A DNA stretch of 15,293 bases from an uncultured Acidobacteriota bacterium. GTDB lineage: Bacteria; Acidobacteriota; Thermoanaerobaculia; Gp7-AA8. Location of the stretch: positions 1 to 15,293 of the forward strand of contig CAMPKJ010000099.1 in assembly GCA_946887105.1 (NCBI GenBank). Reading direction: 5' to 3'. Below, piece after piece: positions 5,699-13,534 of this stretch (the stretch's first letter is position 1; each line of letters opens with the position of its first letter). The notes under the pieces are model-generated. The model had not been told where the DNA came from, made no database searches, and was given only the letters and a program-made list of their open reading frames with translations. A program made the translations under genes and the position numbers.

Positions 5699-7915
5699 AT
5701 GGCGAAGAAGACTCTCTCTGATGCAGAAGCACTCTCACCGCAGCTCTCCGCGGGCGTCACGGCGGAGCTGCTCTCGGTACGGCAAAACTACCTTCTCTTC
5801 CAAATCGCTCAACCCAAACTCGGCAGTGCCGCAACGGCGCTCAGCAATCGCGGAATCACGCACTGGGAGCAACTCGGCTGCGTCGGGTACATCCCCGAGT
5901 CGTCGCTGCTCGAAGCGACGATCACGATCAAGCAGGCCAACGGCTATAGCGGTGGGCTCTGCAGCACCGGCTCGGCCGAATACGTGCGCTTCTTCGTCGA
6001 CTGGGGCGCGGGCTGGGAGGACGCAGGCGTCTCGAGCGTGCAGGTGCACGACATCTCCGACGCGCCTCCCGGCGCACAGCATCCGCTGCAGTACCTGGTG
6101 CGGCATCCGCTCGACACCACCGGCCGCCGCAGATATTGCGGCACGCCGGTGCTGCCGAAGGTGCGCGCGGTGCTGTCGTGGAACGTCGAGCCGTCGCTCG
6201 ATCCGAACGAGCTGCCGGTGTTCGGCAATCGCGTCGACACGCGCATCCAGATCCGGAAGAAGGACTTGTTCCTTCTGGCCGATCTCCTCGACGCATCCGT
6301 GCTGCAGTCGTCGGCGCTCCTGCAGGCGGTCGATCTCGACACGCCGATTCCGCTGAAGAAGCTGCCGCCCGGGCCGCCTCCGGGAGACGTGCAGGAGTCG
6401 GCGGCGCCCGCGAGCGAAGCCGACAGCATGCGCTCCGTCTACGCCCTCACGCGCGGCGCGGTGGCGAAGCCGAACGTGAAACGCGCGCTGGCGCAGCCGA
6501 AGCCGGAGCCGGCGCCCGAAGCGGCGCTGCTCCCCGGCCTGCTCGATTTCAACGTCGACTTCCTCGACATCGTGAAGTACTTCGACTCGAACAAGGCCAA
6601 TGTCGACTACGAACAGCTGCGCTGCGTCGCATTGAATCCGCAGATCGACACGCTGGGCGCGATCGTGCGCATCAAGAAGTCCGCCGGCTACAGCGGCAAT
6701 CTCTGCTCGGACGGATCGCGCGAGTACGTCGCATTCTGGGCGGACTGGAACAACAACGGCACGTTCGACGAATACCTCGGCACCGCATCGGTCGATGTCT
6801 ACGACATCATCCGTCCCGGCGACGACCCGATCGACTACGCCGTGCAGCTCCCGACCACGAAGTTCTTCTCGCGTCTCAAGAAATGCAACCAGCCGCAGGT
6901 CATCGGCATCCGCGCCGTGCTGTCGTGGCAGACGCCCCCGTCGATCACCGATCCGAACGATCTCCAGACCTACGGCAACCGCGTCGACGTGCGCGTGCAA
7001 CTGCGTCCCGCCGGTGCCGCGCCGGTGAATGGGGTCGTGTACAAGTGGTACGAGATCGGGAGCGTGCCCATCGAGCAGATCTCCACGACGTCGCATCTCG
7101 CGATCAACGGCGACCGCCCGTGGGGCGGCATCATCAACGTCACCGGCCGCATCTCCACGGACGTGCCGATGGCGACGTACTACAGCGTCGAATGGAAGAA
7201 GGCAGGCGCGCCGGCCGGGGACTATCTGCCCGTCACCACCAGCCAGGTCTTCAACCTCGAGAAAGCGGGTCTGCCGATGTGGTCGGTCACACATGCGGCG
7301 ATCGCCGGGCGCTGGTTCGAGAATGTCGAGCGCCCGCTGGAGTTCCCGCCGACGTTCGAGCGCAACGCCATGCTCGCGCAGTGGTATGCCGGCGGAATGG
7401 AGGACGGTCAGTACGACCTGCGCCTCAGCGTCACCGCCGACAATCCGGCGATGGTGGCCAATCCGGCGCTGGTCGGCCAGCAGACCATTCGCATCGAGGT
7501 CTGCAACACCGGCTTCAACGTAAATCCGGGCTTCGGCTCGGCGGTCAATCCCGCGTACTCGCTGGACATCGTCATCGACGGCGGCGACTGCAAGCAGTAC
7601 AAGAAGTCGGCGACGCCTCCGATCATCGTGAACGGCCACCTGCGCGTGAAACACAAGTTCTATGGCGGCTACTCGTTATCGCTCGAGCCGTCCGCGCACA
7701 ATCACGGTGCGGTGCTGGCTCCGACGCCCGACTCGTATGATTTCGCCGGCGATCAGGGCCACGACAATCGGGCGTGGTCGCTCGACTCGGTGGCGGACCT
7801 CGATCCGTGCGGGTATGTGGTCATGATCCACGCCTACGACCGAACGATCCTCAACAGCAATGGCGCGTCGAGGCACACGGCTCACAAGGCCGTCGGCCTC
7901 TCCGTGACTCCGTAA
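5699..7915 (+). CDS. Large protein with duplicated three-Cys β-domain
   Basis: 738 residues, no named family recognised. Two homologous ~138-residue domains lie at ~50-188 and ~301-438. They share QL.C (C1), an IK..GYSG.LCS.GS.EYV.F..DW block (C2), a D-rich V.D/Y.I segment, a later Cys (C3, RYC or KKC), RAVLSW, DPN.L and NRVD.R.Q.R. The DW segment followed by a VxVxDI strand recalls GEVED-like β-sandwich modules, but that is only a resemblance. A Pro/Ala/Glu-rich linker joins them (~190-300). Residues ~440-738 form a further β-rich region with scattered Cys. No signal peptide or membrane segment is seen, which is odd for a Cys-rich β-protein. The ATG at 5699 lies 8 nt after AGGAG; an ATG at 5693 is too close. 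In-frame sequence further upstream overlaps the divergent gene and is not supported. Confidence 0.8.
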   Translation: MAKKTLSDAEALSPQLSAGVTAELLSVRQNYLLFQIAQPKLGSAATALSNRGITHWEQLGCVGYIPESSLLEATITIKQANGYSGGLCSTGSAEYVRFFVDWGAGWEDAGVSSVQVHDISDAPPGAQHPLQYLVRHPLDTTGRRRYCGTPVLPKVRAVLSWNVEPSLDPNELPVFGNRVDTRIQIRKKDLFLLADLLDASVLQSSALLQAVDLDTPIPLKKLPPGPPPGDVQESAAPASEADSMRSVYALTRGAVAKPNVKRALAQPKPEPAPEAALLPGLLDFNVDFLDIVKYFDSNKANVDYEQLRCVALNPQIDTLGAIVRIKKSAGYSGNLCSDGSREYVAFWADWNNNGTFDEYLGTASVDVYDIIRPGDDPIDYAVQLPTTKFFSRLKKCNQPQVIGIRAVLSWQTPPSITDPNDLQTYGNRVDVRVQLRPAGAAPVNGVVYKWYEIGSVPIEQISTTSHLAINGDRPWGGIINVTGRISTDVPMATYYSVEWKKAGAPAGDYLPVTTSQVFNLEKAGLPMWSVTHAAIAGRWFENVERPLEFPPTFERNAMLAQWYAGGMEDGQYDLRLSVTADNPAMVANPALVGQQTIRIEVCNTGFNVNPGFGSAVNPAYSLDIVIDGGDCKQYKKSATPPIIVNGHLRVKHKFYGGYSLSLEPSAHNHGAVLAPTPDSYDFAGDQGHDNRAWSLDSVADLDPCGYVVMIHAYDRTILNSNGASRHTAHKAVGLSVTP

Positions 7916-7929
7916 ACCATTCGCGTTCA

Positions 7930-7964
7930 GGCGGAGGACAGGTCCGTTACGGCTGTCCTCCGCC
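7930..7964 (+). terminator. Strong hairpin after the 738-residue gene
   Basis: GGCGGAGGACAG (7930-7941) pairs perfectly with CTGTCCTCCGCC (7953-7964), a 12-bp stem with an 11-nt loop that can itself pair CCG with CGG. It begins 14 nt after the stop codon and ends 8 nt before the -10-like element of nadB. No T-run follows, so it is not a classical intrinsic terminator. It may terminate by a U-tract-independent route, protect the 3' end of the message, or be an operator for nadB. Confidence 0.5.
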
Positions 7965-7972
7965 ACTCCGGC

Positions 7973-7986
7973 TACAATCCGCGCTC
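7973..7986 (+). promoter_or_regulatory. -10-like element for nadB (leaderless)
   Basis: TACAAT at 7973-7978 is a near-consensus -10 hexamer 8 nt before the GTG at 7987. There is no Shine-Dalgarno sequence between them. A -35 hexamer is not evident; the expected position falls in the 3' arm of the preceding hairpin. The arrangement matches those before the NYN gene and ruvB. Confidence 0.5.
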
Positions 7987-9642
7987 GTGCCGGGTCTGAA
8001 GAATCGCGAACACTATCCTGCCCTCGTGATCGGTACCGGCATCGCCGGCCTGACCACCGCCTTCGCGCTCGCCAAGGCCGGCATCCACGTGCTGCTGGTG
8101 ACGAAGGCCACCGATCCGGCGGACTGCAACACGTCGTGGGCGCAGGGCGGGATCATCTACCAGGGCGAAAACGACACGCCCGCCAAGCTGATCGGCGACA
8201 TCCTGCGCGCCGGCGCCGGGATCTCGAACGAAGAAGCGGTGCACTTTCTCGCCGAGGAAGGGCCGAAAGTGGTCAAGCAACTCCTGCTGGACGAGATCCA
8301 CGTCCCGTTCTCGATCACGGTCGAAGGAGAGCTCGACCTGACGCAGGAAGGCGCGCACTCGGTGTCGCGCATCATCCACGCGGGCGACGCCACCGGCCAC
8401 GCCATCGAGACCTCATTGCTCAATCGCGTGAAGGCGGAGCCGAACATCACTCTCGCCACCGACGTCACGGCCATCGATCTGCTGTCGACGCACCATCATC
8501 CGAACGACATCCAGGTGCGCTATCGCCTCACCAACGAATGCGTCGGCGCGTATCTGCTCGACAACAAGACCAACGACGTCTACACGATCTTCGCCGATTA
8601 CACGGTGCTCGCCACGGGAGGCATCGGCCAGATCTATCTGCACACCACGAACACGCGCAACTCCCTCGGCGACGGCGTCGTGATGGCCAGCCGCGCGGGC
8701 GCGCGGATCATGAACGCCGAGTACGTCCAGTTCCACCCCACCGCGCTGGCGGACAAGAAGGCGAATCACTTTCTGATTTCGGAGGCGCTGCGCGGCGAGG
8801 GAGCGCGGCTCAGGAATCAGCGCGGCGAATACTTCATGGAACGCTATTCGCCGGAGCTGAAAGACCTCGCGCCGCGCGACGTCGTGGCGCGCGCGATCGT
8901 CGAGGAGATGACGCGCAACAAAGAGGAGTTCGTCTACCTCGACCTGGCGAACTTCTACCACGGTCCGCAGCCGATCCCGGAGCGCTTCCCGAACATCCGC
9001 GCCGCCTGCGCGGAGATCGGCGTCGACATCGAGCGCGATCCGATTCCGGTCGTGCCGGCCGCGCATTATTTCTGCGGCGGCATTCTCGTGAATACCATCG
9101 GCGAGACCACGCTCAGCCGTCTTTATGCGATCGGTGAGACCTCGTGCTCCGGCGTACACGGCGCGAACCGTCTGGCGTCGACCTCGCTGCTCGAAGGACT
9201 GACGTGGGGCTACTACGCCGCGCAATCGATCCGCGAGAAACTCAACAGTCCCGCATCCAGCGCATCCCCTTCCGCACACCGCGCGTTTTCGTCGCTGCGG
9301 CCGGGCACCGGCGCATTTCCGGACGCGATCGTCTCGACCATTCCCGACTGGCGTCCGCCCGGAAAAGAGAATCTCGAGGATCCGGCGCTGATCCTGCAGG
9401 ACTGGACGATCATTCAGCACACCATGTGGAACTACGTCGGCATCGTGCGCACCTACGAGCGTCTCAAGCGCGCGCTCGCCGACGTGCAACACCTCGGCAA
9501 CCGCCTCACGAAGTACTACCACGAGTCGATGATCAGCAAGTCGATCGTCGAGCTCTTCCACGGACAGCAGATGGCGTCGATCGTGGCCACGGCGGCGATT
9601 CGCAATCCGCGCTCGATCGGGGCACACTTCCGCAAAGACTAG
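7987..9642 (+). CDS. nadB: L-aspartate oxidase
   Basis: 551 residues, flavoprotein that oxidises L-aspartate to iminoaspartate, the first step of de novo NAD synthesis; quinolinate synthase NadA uses the product. The FAD-binding GTGIAG is at residues 16-21, followed by the family motifs NTSWAQGGI (~49-57), RIIHAGDATGHAIE, SEALRGEGARLRN (active-site Arg region), RDVVARAI, HYFCGGI, and GVHGANRLASTSLLEGL. A C-terminal helical domain follows a Ser/Pro-rich linker (~420-445). The length is slightly above the usual ~510-540 because of that linker and a short insertion after ~STHHHPND. The GTG start at 7987 puts the Rossmann motif at the usual distance from the N-terminus; in-frame sequence upstream runs through the previous gene. 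nadA and nadC are not in the window. The secreted paralog C follows after 10 nt and may be co-transcribed. Confidence 0.95.
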   Translation: MPGLKNREHYPALVIGTGIAGLTTAFALAKAGIHVLLVTKATDPADCNTSWAQGGIIYQGENDTPAKLIGDILRAGAGISNEEAVHFLAEEGPKVVKQLLLDEIHVPFSITVEGELDLTQEGAHSVSRIIHAGDATGHAIETSLLNRVKAEPNITLATDVTAIDLLSTHHHPNDIQVRYRLTNECVGAYLLDNKTNDVYTIFADYTVLATGGIGQIYLHTTNTRNSLGDGVVMASRAGARIMNAEYVQFHPTALADKKANHFLISEALRGEGARLRNQRGEYFMERYSPELKDLAPRDVVARAIVEEMTRNKEEFVYLDLANFYHGPQPIPERFPNIRAACAEIGVDIERDPIPVVPAAHYFCGGILVNTIGETTLSRLYAIGETSCSGVHGANRLASTSLLEGLTWGYYAAQSIREKLNSPASSASPSAHRAFSSLRPGTGAFPDAIVSTIPDWRPPGKENLEDPALILQDWTIIQHTMWNYVGIVRTYERLKRALADVQHLGNRLTKYYHESMISKSIVELFHGQQMASIVATAAIRNPRSIGAHFRKD

Positions 9643-9652
9643 GGAGCTCCAT

Positions 9653-10405
9653 GTGAAACGTTCAGTCGTCGTCATGACAGTGCTGCTGTTCGCAACGCCG
9701 CTGTTCGCCGCGACGGAGCGGGTCCTGCTCCCGATTTACTCGCCGCGGGTGTTCGGTGCGTTTGGCTCACACTTCGTCACCGAGCTGTTCATCGGAAACT
9801 CGGGTTCGACGCCGGTGACGATCCGGGATCTCACGATCGCGTGCGTCGACTGCAATCCCTTTGTCGATGTACCGTTCGAGCTCGCTCCTGGCGGGCAGCT
9901 CCAGCCGGGCGAGCTCTTCCCGACTGGCAAACCGGGCCGCTTTCTGATTCTGGACGGGGAAGAGATCGATGCGGTTTCGATGAACCTCCGCGTTCGTGAT
10001 ATCGCGGAGAACGCGACCGATTACGGCGTCGAGATTCCGGTCGTTCGCGAGCGCGACTTCCTCATCAACCAGATCGTGTTCCACGGCGTGCCGACCGATT
10101 CCCGCTTCCGGAACATGCTCCACATCTACTCGATCGCGCCCGTCGATGTGATCGTCACGGTCCAGAAGTACCTCAGCAGCGATCCGCTGCCGGTGCGCAT
10201 CCGTTTGAACGCCGGCACCAACGTATTCGATCCGGCATACGGCGTATTCACCGATTTCCCGCGGGACATCGGTCCGGTGGACGTGCGCATCGTCGCCGAC
10301 CCCGATTTCATTTCGCTGCTGCCGGTCGAGATTCCGCTGTGGGCGTTCATCAGCGTGACGAACAACAGCACGAACACGATCTCGACGGTCACGCCACAGC
10401 CGTGA
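9653..10405 (+). CDS. Secreted single-domain paralog C of the IPT-associated family
   Basis: 250 residues. A signal peptide is likely at 1-20 (MKRSVVVMTVLLFATPLFAA), and the mature protein begins directly with TERVLLPIYSPRVFGAFGSHF. It is therefore the C-terminal domain of the two IPT paralogs without the IPT part. Shared landmarks are the Cys pair CVDC (C64, C67), MNLRVRD, EIPVVRERDF, GVPTDSRFRNMLHIY, FTDFPRDIGPVDVRI and VTNNSTNTISTVTPQ. That it occurs alone shows the domain folds independently. The GTG start at 9653 is preceded by AGGGAG (9641-9646) at good spacing, unlike the other two copies, which lack a ribosome-binding site. It lies 10 nt after nadB. Function is unknown; secretion is inferred. 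Confidence 0.8.
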   Translation: MKRSVVVMTVLLFATPLFAATERVLLPIYSPRVFGAFGSHFVTELFIGNSGSTPVTIRDLTIACVDCNPFVDVPFELAPGGQLQPGELFPTGKPGRFLILDGEEIDAVSMNLRVRDIAENATDYGVEIPVVRERDFLINQIVFHGVPTDSRFRNMLHIYSIAPVDVIVTVQKYLSSDPLPVRIRLNAGTNVFDPAYGVFTDFPRDIGPVDVRIVADPDFISLLPVEIPLWAFISVTNNSTNTISTVTPQP

Positions 10406-10407
10406 GC

Positions 10408-10415
10408 GTTCTCCG

Positions 10416-10422
<7 letters not shown>
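10408..10422. terminator. Weak hairpin between convergent genes
   Basis: GTTCT and AGAAC form a 5-bp stem around CCGCT in the short gap between paralog C and ruvB, overlapping the ruvB stop codon. On the plus strand it is followed by AGCTTT only. It is the sole candidate for a shared terminator here, and a weak one. Confidence 0.2.
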
Positions 10423-11435
<1,013 letters not shown>

Positions 11436-11448
11436 CGGGCGCAGTCTA
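11436..11448 (-). promoter_or_regulatory. -10-like element for ruvB (leaderless)
   Basis: On the minus strand TAGACT (11448 to 11443) is followed by GCGCCCG and then the GTG at 11435. The first three bases of the hexamer are the TAG stop codon of the upstream papain-like gene. No Shine-Dalgarno sequence is present. The block is almost identical to TAGACT-CCGCCC-GTG before the NYN gene. Confidence 0.5.
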
Positions 11449-11859
11449 ACCCGTGCGGCGGAACGATTGCCGCAGCTCGCCGCGCCGTAGCAGCTCCGCC
11501 GTCGCATCGTCCGGCCAATGCTCTTCGACCGGCAATGTCTTCCCGAATACCGCCTGCGCATATCGATCGGCCGGCAACGGCCTCCCCACGATCGGATCGT
11601 AAACCTCGGCGCCCGCACAGCAGACGTAATGCGTGTTCCAGGTCCGCGCAGCCTTGCCGGTGAACCGCTGCGGGATCAGCGGCGCGTGGAACGCTCCCGC
11701 CGGAGTCTGGATGACGTCGCGCACGCGGCCGATCCACGGTTGCCGTCCTTCGTCGAACAGACGTTGCGCGAGCGCGCAGGCGTGCGTCACGCAGTCGAAC
11801 GTGTAGCCGTCCTCCATTTCCGCGGACGCTTGCCGGAGATATTCAGTAGCGGAATCCAC
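11446..11859 (-). CDS. Small papain/transglutaminase-like putative cysteine protein
   Basis: 137 residues, no named family recognised. The order C23 (FDCVTHA), H77 (WNTHYVCC) and D88 (EVYDPIVG) matches the Cys-His-Asp triad layout of papain-fold and transglutaminase-like enzymes, with the His and Asp on adjacent predicted strands. The conserved-looking spacing and the VYDP turn support a fold rather than chance; catalytic activity is inference. There is no signal peptide, so it would be cytoplasmic. The GTG start at 11859 overlaps the end of pilS by 17 nt, suggesting coupling; a downstream ATG at residue 15 (MEDGYTFDC) is the alternative. Its stop codon is built into the ruvB -10-like element. 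Peptidase, amidase, deamidase or an inactive binding protein are all possible. Confidence 0.65.
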   Translation of the reverse strand: MDSATEYLRQASAEMEDGYTFDCVTHACALAQRLFDEGRQPWIGRVRDVIQTPAGAFHAPLIPQRFTGKAARTWNTHYVCCAGAEVYDPIVGRPLPADRYAQAVFGKTLPVEEHWPDDATAELLRRGELRQSFRRTG

Positions 11860-13480
11860 TGACTTTCATCTCGTCCGCGGTGGGCAGGCTGATGGTGATC
11901 GAGCTGCCGGCTCCTTCGGTCGAGGCCACTTCGATCTTGCCGCCGTGCTCCTGCACGATGCGATACGAGATGGCCATGCCCAACCCGGTGCCGGTCGGAA
12001 AGTTCGTGCGGAACGGCTGGAAGAGGCGGCGCAGATCGGCGGAGGACATGCCGCGGCCGCTGTCGGAGAACGTGATGCGGTACGCGGCATCGTCGAATGA
12101 GGTACGCACCGTGAGCACGCCGCCGTTGGGCATGGCCTGCACCGCATTGCGCGCGAGGTTCCAGAACACCTGGCGGATCTGGTCCGCGTCGCCGACGAGA
12201 TGAAAGGACGGCGGGAAGATCTCGCGCCGGATCTCGTGGCGCTCGTGAAGCTCGGGAGAGTTTTCCAGCAGATCGAGCGTTTCCGCAAGACTGGCCGCGA
12301 CGTCGTATTCGAGCGCGCGCCGCTCCTGCGGACGCACGAAGCGGAGGAAGTCGGAGATCGACTTGTTGAGCCGCTCCGATTCCTTCAGCACGATCGACAT
12401 CAGCCGCTGTTCCTGCGGCGTGAGCGACTGCGAGCCTTTCAAGACCTGCACGGAGCCCGCGATCGCGGCGAGCGGATTGCGGATCTCGTGAGCGATGCCC
12501 GCGGAGAGCTCGCCGACCGCGGCCATCCTGTCCTTGAGGCGCAGCTCCGCTTCGAGCTTCTTCATGTCGGTGAGGTCCTGGAAGATCAGCGTGTAGCCGG
12601 CGGCCTTTCCATCCAGCGTGCTGAGCGGGCTGATGGCGAAACCGATGTTGCGCGAAGCGCCATCGATCTCATCGTCGATCTCTTTGCGAACGACCTCGCC
12701 CGCGGCAAGCTCTTCGCGCGCCTCGTTCCATTCGTCGAGCGTGAAGAACCCGAGCTCGGTCACGTGCCGGCCGAGAACGAGCAGCGGCTCCTTGCGCAGG
12801 ATCTGCGCGCCGGCAGGGTTGATGAACGACGCGGTGCCGAACGACGAGAGCGTGATCAGTCCCGACGGGATCGACTCGACCACGTTTTGATTGAGCGCGC
12901 GCAGCTCGGCCAGGTTCTGACGGTTGGCGTCCAGCTCGCGCGAGGTCCGTTGCAGCTGCTCGGACACGTACGAGGTCAGCAGCGCGGTCGCGTAGAAGCC
13001 GAGGAAATTCGCGGCCATGTTGAAGTAGAGGCGGGTGGGCGACCAGTCGATCGGCGCCGCCTCCGGCGGCAGCGGCAGCAAGCCGTAGTACAGCAGATCG
13101 ACCAGCACGCCATAGAGGATCACCGCACCCGACGCCGCGAGCAGGCCGCCGCGGCGATAGAGCAGCATCGAGGCGGTGATGATCGAGACCAGATAGAGAA
13201 ACGTGAACGGTGAGTCCAGGCCGCCCGTGAAGTAGACCAGCAGCGTCTCGACGAGGAGGTCGCCGGAGATCTGCAGCATCACGTTGATGCCGCGCGACGC
13301 CACCATGAACCCGAGCGCGATGTAGAGCAGCGTGAGGACGTACGTCGTGCCGGCGGCGATGTAGAGGTAGTCGATCGGCAGGACCTTGCCGACCGTGAAC
13401 TGAATGATCAGCGCCGCGAGGAGCAGCGTCGTGACGACGACCACTCGGACGGCGATGAGCATTCGAGTGTCGCTGGACAT
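11843..13480 (-). CDS. pilS: PilS-like sensor histidine kinase
   Basis: 545 residues. About six membrane segments occupy ~8-170, followed by a short coiled linker (~172-200), a PAS domain (~195-305), a HisKA domain with phosphoacceptor H331 (AGIAHEIRNPLAAI), and an HATPase_c domain. The last has N box NLARNAVQA (441-449), G1 DSGRGMS (473-479) and G2 GTGLGMAI (497-504). All residues for autophosphorylation are present. The membrane-PAS-kinase plan and the position directly after pilT and pilC match PilS, which controls pilin transcription through the σ54-type regulator PilR. PilR does not follow here, so the partner must be elsewhere and the PilS name rests partly on context. The ATG at 13480 has only a weak ribosome-binding site. 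Confidence 0.85.
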   Translation of the reverse strand: MSSDTRMLIAVRVVVVTTLLLAALIIQFTVGKVLPIDYLYIAAGTTYVLTLLYIALGFMVASRGINVMLQISGDLLVETLLVYFTGGLDSPFTFLYLVSIITASMLLYRRGGLLAASGAVILYGVLVDLLYYGLLPLPPEAAPIDWSPTRLYFNMAANFLGFYATALLTSYVSEQLQRTSRELDANRQNLAELRALNQNVVESIPSGLITLSSFGTASFINPAGAQILRKEPLLVLGRHVTELGFFTLDEWNEAREELAAGEVVRKEIDDEIDGASRNIGFAISPLSTLDGKAAGYTLIFQDLTDMKKLEAELRLKDRMAAVGELSAGIAHEIRNPLAAIAGSVQVLKGSQSLTPQEQRLMSIVLKESERLNKSISDFLRFVRPQERRALEYDVAASLAETLDLLENSPELHERHEIRREIFPPSFHLVGDADQIRQVFWNLARNAVQAMPNGGVLTVRTSFDDAAYRITFSDSGRGMSSADLRRLFQPFRTNFPTGTGLGMAISYRIVQEHGGKIEVASTEGAGSSITISLPTADEMKVSGFRY

Positions 13481-13495
13481 GACCGATCCACAGTT

Positions 13496-13522
13496 CCCTC
13501 TCCCCGCGGAGCGGGGAGAGGG
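13496..13522. repeat. Perfect 11-bp hairpin between pilC and pilS
   Basis: CCCTCTCCCCG and CGGGGAGAGGG pair perfectly around a 5-nt loop (13507-13511) in the 54-bp gap between pilC and pilS. No T-run follows on the minus strand. Sequences of this CTCTCCCC type occur as intergenic repeats in many high-GC bacteria, as I recall. It may be a dispersed palindromic element, or a processing or attenuation hairpin lowering pilS expression relative to pilC. Confidence 0.55.
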
Positions 13523-13534
13523 GACTTTCTTGCG

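Noticed and set aside
5735..7654. Long open frame (639 codons) on the minus strand opposite the 738-residue gene
   Set aside because: It is rich in Arg, Asp, His and Val in the pattern of a GC-rich antisense frame, shows no recognisable motif, and the plus-strand gene has a ribosome-binding site and internal homologous repeats.
7774..7986. Upstream in-frame extension of nadB
   Set aside because: It overlaps the end of the 738-residue gene and the strong hairpin, and would put ~70 Arg/Pro-rich residues before the Rossmann fold.
8413..9675. Long open frame (420 codons) on the minus strand opposite nadB
   Set aside because: The plus strand encodes a complete L-aspartate oxidase with all motifs; the antisense frame has no motif and typical shadow composition.
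12200..13213. 337-codon plus-strand open frame inside the pilS region (and 10461-11663 inside ruvB)
   Set aside because: Both lie opposite well-supported genes and consist of Arg/Asp/Glu/His-rich shadow sequence without domains.
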